Assembly (NCBI GenBank): GCA_934129945.1 | Contig: CAKOXC010000004.1 | Span: 1 to 64,000, forward strand | Length of the DNA: 64,000 nucleotides | Direction: 5' to 3' | Origin: an uncultured Bacilli bacterium | GTDB taxonomy: Bacteria; Bacillota_I; Bacilli_A; RF39; UBA660 | Part shown: in pieces, positions 58,286-64,000 of the stretch | Position numbering within the stretch: the stretch's first letter is position 1 | Layout: each line of letters begins with the position of its first letter | Notes under the pieces: generated by a model | Told to the model about the DNA's origin: nothing | Seen by the model: only the letters and a program-made list of their open reading frames with translations | Database searches by the model: none | Made by a program: the position numbers and the translations under genes

Positions 58286-59451
58286 ATTTGTTAAATTATT
58301 CATGTAAAATGCAAAAATTATTAGATATAAGTAAAAATAATGAATCATTAAAATTTGATAAATCAAAAAAAGTTTTATTATTAAATGATACGTACGATGA
58401 TTTTCATCATGGAAGTTGTGCGACGAGTTATGTAATTAGAGAAAAATTAAAAAATAAATATAATGAATTAAATGTATATGGTATTGAAAAACTTAGATTT
58501 GTTAAAATTGACATATATGATGTTTTAGATTTTGATAATAAAAAAGTTTTAGAAAAATTTGAAAATAATAATAAAGAATTATTAGAATTTATAAAAAATA
58601 CTGATATAATTGTTGTTAATGGTGAAGGATGTATTTCGCATAATAATGAATTCACAAAAATACTACTATATATCATGTATATTTCAAAAGTTTTTTATCA
58701 TAAAGAAGTTCATTTAATAAACACTTCAATTTATTTAGAAAATGAAGTTGATTTAACTAATATAAACGCATCTGAAGAATTAAAAAAAATATTAGTCAAA
58801 GTATTAGATGTTTTAAATTCAGTTAAAGTAAGAGATTATATATCATTTGAAACTGTAAAAGAAAATATAAATGATAATGTTATTTTAGCTTTTGACAATA
58901 TTCCATTGTACATAAAAAAATATTATAAAAATGTTTACCCTATAAAAGGAAATTATATATTATTATCTGGAGGCAATAATATAAAAAATATAGATTTTGA
59001 TAAATATATAGAGTTTATTGATAAAATAAAAAAAATTTATAGTGACTGTAAAATGATTTTTTTAATATCAAATGTAAAAACTGCAAAGTGTAAAGACGAT
59101 ATAGAATTGTTTAACAAGTTAAAAAAAGTATTTGAAAATGAAATTATTTTGTATGAAGCAAACACAATAGATGAGTTTATTTCTTGCATTGATAATGCTA
59201 AGATATTAGTATCTGGAAGATTTCATCATACGATAGTAGCATTAAATTGCAAAACAAGTTTCTTTGTATTTAACACTAATACGCCAAAGATTAAGTCTAT
59301 TTTGGAAATGTTTGATCAAGAAAAATTTTTGATTACTAAAGATAATATAGATGATTATATAAAAAATATAGATACTAAAATATTTGGAAGTTTTGATACT
59401 AGTGATATTATGATTGAAACAATGAATGAATTAGCAGAAAAAAATTATTAA
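58270..59451 (+). CDS. Polysaccharide pyruvyltransferase family protein
   Basis: A 393-residue protein of the CsaB/polysaccharide pyruvyltransferase family, which adds ketal-linked pyruvate to glycans, a mark that can anchor S-layer proteins. Recognisable segments are NDTYDDFHHGSCATSYVIRE near the start, VNGEGCISHNN, YILLSGGNNI and the C-terminal VSGRFHHTIVALNCKTSFF with the RxHH motif. It overlaps the previous gene by 16 nt; no convincing ribosome site lies before ATG 58270 and a later start near residue 14 is possible. Confidence 0.85.
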   Translation: MQKEINLLNYSCKMQKLLDISKNNESLKFDKSKKVLLLNDTYDDFHHGSCATSYVIREKLKNKYNELNVYGIEKLRFVKIDIYDVLDFDNKKVLEKFENNNKELLEFIKNTDIIVVNGEGCISHNNEFTKILLYIMYISKVFYHKEVHLINTSIYLENEVDLTNINASEELKKILVKVLDVLNSVKVRDYISFETVKENINDNVILAFDNIPLYIKKYYKNVYPIKGNYILLSGGNNIKNIDFDKYIEFIDKIKKIYSDCKMIFLISNVKTAKCKDDIELFNKLKKVFENEIILYEANTIDEFISCIDNAKILVSGRFHHTIVALNCKTSFFVFNTNTPKIKSILEMFDQEKFLITKDNIDDYIKNIDTKIFGSFDTSDIMIETMNELAEKNY

Positions 59452-59469
59452 AATTAAAAGGAGAAGTAT

Positions 59470-60444
59470 ATGATTATAACTAGAACACCATTTAGAGTTA
59501 GTCTATGTGGAGGAGGTAGCGATTTACCAAGTTTTTATGAAAAAAATGGAGGTTGTGTTATAAGCACAACTATAAACAAATATATGTATATTACTGTTCA
59601 TCCTTCTTTCCAAGAGGATCATACAGTATTAAAATATTCAAAAACTGAAACTGTAAAAAAAATAAATGATATAGAGCATCCAATTTTTAAACAATGTTTA
59701 AATGATTGTAAAATAAAGGGCGTAGAAATTACATCAATAGCTGACATTCCCCAAGGAACAGGATTGGGATCATCAAGTGCCTTTACAGTAGGATTATTAA
59801 ATGCACTTTCATGTTATAAAAGAAAATTTGTTTCAAAAGAAGAAATTGCTAACAAAGCATGTCAAGTTGAAATAGAAGAATTAGAAAATAAAATTGGTAA
59901 GCAAGACCAATATGCTGCTGCGTATGGTGGTCTTAATTATTATCAGTTTAATAAGGATGGCACAGTTTACGTAGAACCAGTTTTAATGTCAAAAGAAGCG
60001 TTTCATAAATTAGAAGATAATCTAATTATGATGTATGTTGGTGGAGTTCATTCTGCTTCTAAAATTTTAAAAGAACAATCTAACAATGTTACATCTGGTG
60101 ATAAGGAAAAAAATCAACTTAAAATGTGTGAATTAACAAAAAAATTAAAATTAGAGCTAGAAAATAATAATGTAGATGCCGTTGGTGAAATTTTACATGA
60201 AAGTTGGATGTTAAAGAAAACATTAGCTTCAGGTATATCCAATCCAAATATTGATAAATGGTATAAAACAGCGATAGATAATGGTGCAATAGGTGGAAAA
60301 TTGTTAGGAGCTGGTGGTGGTGGATTTCTACTATTCTATGTTCCAAAAGAAAAACAAAAACAGGTAATAGCTAGTCTGCCAGAATTAAAACAATTAGATT
60401 TTAAATTTGATCATCAAGGAACAGTACCAATTTTTGTAAGTTAG
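59470..60444 (+). CDS. hddA: D-glycero-D-manno-heptose 7-phosphate kinase (GHMP family)
   Basis: A 324-residue GHMP kinase. ITRTPFRVSLCGGGSDLPSFYE at the N-terminus, the ATP-binding motif PQGTGLGSSSAFTVG near 99-113 and the C-terminal GGKLLGAGGGGFLLFYV are those of HddA-type kinases, which phosphorylate heptose 7-phosphate at C1. The gmhA and hddC/gmhB activities encoded at 61950-63862 complete the pathway, which makes the call strong. An AGGAGAAG site precedes ATG 59470. Confidence 0.92.
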   Translation: MIITRTPFRVSLCGGGSDLPSFYEKNGGCVISTTINKYMYITVHPSFQEDHTVLKYSKTETVKKINDIEHPIFKQCLNDCKIKGVEITSIADIPQGTGLGSSSAFTVGLLNALSCYKRKFVSKEEIANKACQVEIEELENKIGKQDQYAAAYGGLNYYQFNKDGTVYVEPVLMSKEAFHKLEDNLIMMYVGGVHSASKILKEQSNNVTSGDKEKNQLKMCELTKKLKLELENNNVDAVGEILHESWMLKKTLASGISNPNIDKWYKTAIDNGAIGGKLLGAGGGGFLLFYVPKEKQKQVIASLPELKQLDFKFDHQGTVPIFVS

Positions 60445-60453
60445 GAGAGAAAA

Positions 60454-61395
60454 ATGAAAAGTATATTGATAACAGGCGGCGCAGGATTTATAGGCTGCCA
60501 TTTAACACAAAAACTATTAGAAGAAGGGAACTATGTAATATGCATAGATGATTTTACTTTAGGAAATGAACAAAATATGGTTTCTTTCATAAATGATAAA
60601 AATTTTAAATTTATAAAAGAAGATGTAACAAATGTTGATATAATATTAAAAAAACTCGAAAATACTAATATCGATATTATATATCATTTGGCAGCAAATT
60701 CTGATATTCAAAAAGGTGGTAAAAATCCAGAAGTAGATTTTCATCATACTTTAAAAACAACTTATGCTGCTTTAGAAATAGCACGAATTAAAGGAGTAAA
60801 AAATTTCTTCTTTGCATCAACATCTGCAATTTATGGTGATCGAAAAGATGAAATTTTAAGTGAAAATTTAGGAAATTTAAGGCCAATATCATACTATGGT
60901 GCATCAAAATTGGCAAGTGAATCTCTAATTTCAGCTTATACATACATGAATGAAATGAATGCTGTAATTTTTAGATTTCCTAATGTTATTGGACCAAATT
61001 TAACTCATGGTGTTATATTTGATTTTGTTCAAAAACTAAAAGCAAATCCTCAAAAATTACAAATTTTAGGAGATGGTACACAATCAAAACCATACATTTA
61101 TGTATGTGATTTAGTTGAAGTTATATTGAAAATGACTAAAGATATATCAGAAGGTGTAGAAATATATAATATTGGTGTTGAAGGTACAACTTCAGTTACA
61201 AAAATAGCAGATATTGTGTGTGAAGAATTAGGATTAAAAAATGTTAAATATGAATATACTGGTGGAAATGTTGGATGGAAAGGCGATGTACCTAAATTTC
61301 AATATGATTTAACAAAAATACATTCTAAAGGTTGGAAGGCATCGCATAATTCTGACGAATCAGTTAAAGAAACAGTAAAACATTTACATAAATAA
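60454..61395 (+). CDS. NAD-dependent sugar epimerase/dehydratase
   Basis: A 313-residue short-chain dehydrogenase of the GalE type. NAD-binding motif ITGGAGFIGCHL lies at the N-terminus, YHLAANSDIQKGG after the second strand, and the catalytic triad region has STSAIYG and the YYGASKLASE (YxxxK) motif. It may epimerise or modify a nucleotide sugar, possibly the heptose made by the neighbouring genes. GGAGAG precedes ATG 60454. Its stop overlaps the start of the broken acyltransferase (TAATG). Confidence 0.92.
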   Translation: MKSILITGGAGFIGCHLTQKLLEEGNYVICIDDFTLGNEQNMVSFINDKNFKFIKEDVTNVDIILKKLENTNIDIIYHLAANSDIQKGGKNPEVDFHHTLKTTYAALEIARIKGVKNFFFASTSAIYGDRKDEILSENLGNLRPISYYGASKLASESLISAYTYMNEMNAVIFRFPNVIGPNLTHGVIFDFVQKLKANPQKLQILGDGTQSKPYIYVCDLVEVILKMTKDISEGVEIYNIGVEGTTSVTKIADIVCEELGLKNVKYEYTGGNVGWKGDVPKFQYDLTKIHSKGWKASHNSDESVKETVKHLHK

Positions 61396-61953
61396 TGAAA
61401 ATTAAAATGCTGTTATTGATATTTTAAATTTCTATTTGCAATATGTGTTATATTTATTCATACAGAGCTTTATTTAAAAATCAAGTATGGTTTTTATATT
61501 CATCAAATGATTTTTAGATTAGCAGTTCCATTCTTCTTTATATGCTCAGGATATTTATATTATTTTATAGGTTATTATTTAGGTTTAAATAATATAAAAA
61601 TTTCAAAGAAAAAATTGATTTTTCCGTTTATTCTATTTACTATTTTCTTATTTTTTTGAAGTTAATATTATAAAAAATCATTTATACGAAATTACTCAGT
61701 ATGAATTTTTGTTGCAACATTGTTATTTCTTATTTTAATAAATATTAATATTAATAAAAACTATAAAATATTTAGAAAAATGTCCACTTATATGTTTTAT
61801 TCACATATGCTAATAATTTATCTATTAAAAGTAACAAAGTTTGATAAAGGAATATTATTTGATTTAACAGTTTTATTTGTAACTATAGTTTTAAGTTATA
61901 TTGAATATTTAATAATGAAATTATATAAATACAATAGGGAGGTAATTAAATGA
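61395..61953 (+). pseudogene. Remnant of an acyltransferase-3 family gene
   Basis: No intact gene lies between 61396 and 61949. Translating the region gives the start MKIK and NAVIDIL, then after frame changes FLFAICVIFIHTELY and FRLAVPFFFICSGYLYYF up to a stop at about 61660, all typical of the N-terminal half of acyltransferase-3 (OafA-like) membrane proteins. The C-terminal membrane part with TYMFYSHMLIIYLL is found from about 61720 to 61953. Some 150-200 residues between them are missing. Two apparent single-A losses break the first part. The enzyme would O-acylate a surface glycan. Confidence 0.8.
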
Positions 61954-63257
61954 AAGCAGTTATAATGGCTGGTGGCAAAGGAACAAGAATTAGTAGTATT
62001 ACTACAGATATTCCAAAGGCAATGATGCCAATAGTAGGAATTCCAATTATTTTACATCAAATTAATTGTTTAAAAAAATCTGGTATTAATGAAATTTACG
62101 TTGTCATAGGTCACTTAGGAAATGTTATAAAAAATTATTTAAAAGACGGTAGTGATTTTAATGTAAAAATTAAATACATAGAAGAATCATTACCTCTAGG
62201 TACAGGTGGAGCATTATATTATTTAAAAAATTATATTAGTGATGATTTTGTTTTCTTATTTGGTGATGTATTTTTAAGTGTAGATTTTAATAGAATGATA
62301 AATTATCATTGTTCTAAAAAATCTGATGCAACATTATTTGTCCATCCTAATATTCATCCTTATGACAGTGTTTTAGTTAATAGTGATATTAATGGTAAAA
62401 TAATAGATATTGATTCAAAAAGAACTGCAAGAGATTATGATTATAAAAATAATGTTAATGCTGGAATATTTATATTTTCTCCAAAGATATTTAATTATGT
62501 TAAAGAACCTGTGAAAACAGACTTAGAAAATAATATAATTGTGCCAATGATTAATGATGGATGTAATATGTTTACTTATAAATCTACAGAATATGCAAAA
62601 GATATGGGAACACCTGAAAGATATTATGCTGTTAATCAAGATTGTGAATCAGGACTTGTTGAGGCAAGAAATTTGAGTAATCCACAAAAATGTATTTTTT
62701 TAGATAGAGATGGAACTATAAATGAATATGTTGGTTTTTTGAGAAAAAAAGAAGATATGAAATTGATTCCTGGTGTTGTTGAAGCTATAAGAAAAATTAA
62801 TAATTCAGAATATTTATGTATTGTTGTAACTAACCAACCAGTAGTTGCGAGAGGTGAAGTTAGTTTTTCAGAATTAAATAATATTCATAAGAAACTTGAA
62901 ACATTATTAGGAAATGAAGGAGTTTATGTGGATGATATTTATTTTTGCCCCCATCATCCACATAAGGGATTTGATGGTGAAATACCAGAATTAAAATTTG
63001 AATGTAATTGTAGAAAGCCAAATACAGGAATGATTGTTGAAGCTGCCAAAAAATATAATATAGATGTAGAAAATTCTTGGATAATAGGCGATTCAACACT
63101 GGATATAATGCTTGGACATAATGCTAATATGAATTCTATTTTAGTAGAAACAGGACAAGCTGGATTAGATGGAAAGTTTGATGTTGAACCTACTGAAGTT
63201 GCAATGGATTTAAATGATGCAGTAGAAAAAATAATGGTAAGAAAGAGAGAAAGATAA
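61950..63257 (+). CDS. Heptose-1-P nucleotidyltransferase fused to D,D-heptose bisphosphate phosphatase
   Basis: A 435-residue fusion. Residues 1-230 are a sugar nucleotidyltransferase (KAVIMAGGKGTRISSITTDIPKAMMPIVG, then FLFGDVFLSVDF), like HddC. Residues about 245-430 are a HAD-type GmhB phosphatase: FLDRDGTINEYVG with the nucleophile and acid/base Asp pair, VVTNQP, CPHHPHKGFDGE with zinc-binding Cys/His, CNCRKPNTGM and IGDSTLDIMLG. The protein would remove the C7 phosphate and activate the sugar as a nucleotide. The same fusion or close neighbours occur in GDP-D-glycero-alpha-D-manno-heptose pathways. Starts within the end of the pseudogene (GGGAGG upstream) and overlaps gmhA by 1 nt. Confidence 0.92.
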   Translation: MKAVIMAGGKGTRISSITTDIPKAMMPIVGIPIILHQINCLKKSGINEIYVVIGHLGNVIKNYLKDGSDFNVKIKYIEESLPLGTGGALYYLKNYISDDFVFLFGDVFLSVDFNRMINYHCSKKSDATLFVHPNIHPYDSVLVNSDINGKIIDIDSKRTARDYDYKNNVNAGIFIFSPKIFNYVKEPVKTDLENNIIVPMINDGCNMFTYKSTEYAKDMGTPERYYAVNQDCESGLVEARNLSNPQKCIFLDRDGTINEYVGFLRKKEDMKLIPGVVEAIRKINNSEYLCIVVTNQPVVARGEVSFSELNNIHKKLETLLGNEGVYVDDIYFCPHHPHKGFDGEIPELKFECNCRKPNTGMIVEAAKKYNIDVENSWIIGDSTLDIMLGHNANMNSILVETGQAGLDGKFDVEPTEVAMDLNDAVEKIMVRKRER

Positions 63258-63862
63258 TGGATTTTAAAAGCGCTATAAAAGAATATTATGAAAGAGAAAT
63301 TAAAATAATTAATAACTTAAATTTAGAAGAAATTAATGATGCTATGAATTTAATTTATAAAACATATAAAAATGATGGTACTATATACATTTGTGGAAAT
63401 GGTGGAAGTGCTTCAACAGCATCACATTTTCAAAATGATTTTAATAAAGGCATAAGTGAATATGTTGAAAAAAAATTTAGATTTCAATGTATCAATGATA
63501 ATATTTCAACAATGTTGGCTATATCTAATGATATTGGATATGAAGAAGTATTTAGATTTCAACTAAAAAATAAAATTACTCCAAATGATATATTTATTGG
63601 TATATCAGGAAGTGGAAATTCTAAAAATGTCCTAAATGCAGCCGAATATGCTAAAAAAGTTGGAGCAAAAGTAATTGGAATTACTGGATATTCGGGTGGA
63701 AAATTAAAAGAAATATCTGACTGTAAGATGCATGTTGATATTATGGATATGCAAATTACTGAAGATTTACATATGACTTTTGATCATATGATGATGAAAA
63801 TTTTTTATAACTATTTAGTTGCTGGTACTATATCAGGGAATAATGAGCATGATAATCATTAA
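63257..63862 (+). CDS. gmhA: Phosphoheptose isomerase
   Basis: A 201-residue SIS-domain isomerase that converts sedoheptulose 7-phosphate to D-glycero-D-manno-heptose 7-phosphate, the first step of heptose synthesis. It has YICGNGGSASTASHFQNDFNKG near the N-terminus, ISGSGNSKNVLNA and DLHMTFDHMMMKIF at the C-terminal end, where Glu and His residues of GmhA lie. It starts at the stop of the upstream fusion gene (TAATGG), so the heptose genes are translationally coupled. Confidence 0.94.
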   Translation: MDFKSAIKEYYEREIKIINNLNLEEINDAMNLIYKTYKNDGTIYICGNGGSASTASHFQNDFNKGISEYVEKKFRFQCINDNISTMLAISNDIGYEEVFRFQLKNKITPNDIFIGISGSGNSKNVLNAAEYAKKVGAKVIGITGYSGGKLKEISDCKMHVDIMDMQITEDLHMTFDHMMMKIFYNYLVAGTISGNNEHDNH

Positions 63863-63877
63863 TTGAGGTGATTTTGA

Positions 63878-64000
63878 ATGTTAAAAAAATCATTAGCTTT
63901 AGCTTATGAATTAAACAATGAATTTGTCGAAGATTTTATTAATCAAGTAAAAAAATATAATGATGAAATTCATGTCGATGAATATTTAATATTTTATAGT
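63878..64000 (+). CDS. Partial gene of unknown function, cut by the window end
   Basis: From ATG 63878 behind GAGGTGAT, 41 codons are open to the end of the window (MLKKSLALAYELNNEFVEDF...). It follows gmhA by 15 nt and so probably belongs to the polysaccharide operon. The visible part is hydrophilic and too short to assign. Confidence 0.65.
   Translation, partial: MLKKSLALAYELNNEFVEDFINQVKKYNDEIHVDEYLIFYS

Overview
The window is AT-rich, densely coding bacterial DNA using the standard code (UGG for Trp, UGA as stop). It looks like an endospore-forming Bacillota chromosome, probably a Bacilli lineage related to Erysipelotrichia or the uncultured gut 'RF39' group. The lineage is an inference from low GC, strong AGGAGG-type ribosome sites, a T-box, extended -10 promoters, spoVA genes and a CotY/CotZ-like coat protein. 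Rubrerythrin beside a PerR-type regulator suggests an anaerobe.

Layout. 1-515: 3' end of 23S rRNA, then 5S rRNA. 700-2592: tyrosine T-box leader, a small gene of unknown function, and tyrS. 2641-7191: small genes including a Tyr/Pro-rich protein, a RodA/FtsW homologue, an orphan degenerate PTS EIIB domain, a spore-coat-like protein, a degenerate phosphoesterase, a CPBP protease and a membrane thioredoxin. 7330-35836: a roughly 28.5 kb envelope-spanning secretion/pilus locus. 36019-37166: an Rpn nuclease gene followed by a tandem copy of its C-terminal segment. 37269-39017: spoVAC-spoVAD-spoVAE behind a near-perfect forespore promoter. 39075-47189: housekeeping genes (scpA-scpB, PerR-rubrerythrin, DUF3048 protein, tsaE-tsaB-rimI-tsaD). 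47240-47832: a decayed type III toxin-antitoxin locus. 47842-50830: two glycosyltransferase-type genes. 50976-52783: a RhuM-Doc fusion and a frameshifted DinD-like gene. 52941-54722: glmS. 54794-64000: surface polysaccharide cluster with an ABC exporter, glycosyltransferases, a pyruvyltransferase and a complete gene set for a nucleotide-activated heptose.

The main find is the 7330-35836 locus. It joins a Tad-type pilus machine (CpaB, TadA, TadB, TadC, TadZ-like, and five short pseudopilin-like proteins sharing a charged N-terminus) to a Gram-positive type IV secretion machine (four VirB2-like subunits, VirB6-like, PrgI/VirB3-like, VirB4 encoded as two genes, a three-enzyme peptidoglycan hydrolase, a possible VirB8-like protein, and VirD4). 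No relaxase, integrase or replication gene lies in it, so it does not look like an ordinary conjugative element. I infer one envelope apparatus in which TadA, a VirB11-family ATPase, may complete the VirB4/VirD4/VirB11 set. At least four well-formed promoters divide it into transcription units, and two of these overlap the preceding gene's terminator in the same way.

Other notable observations are the type III toxin remnant with its repeat RNA, the Rpn tail cassette, matching intragenic palindromes in two neighbouring RhuM/DinD-type genes, sporulation-type promoter motifs, and several proteins that keep a fold but lack catalytic residues.
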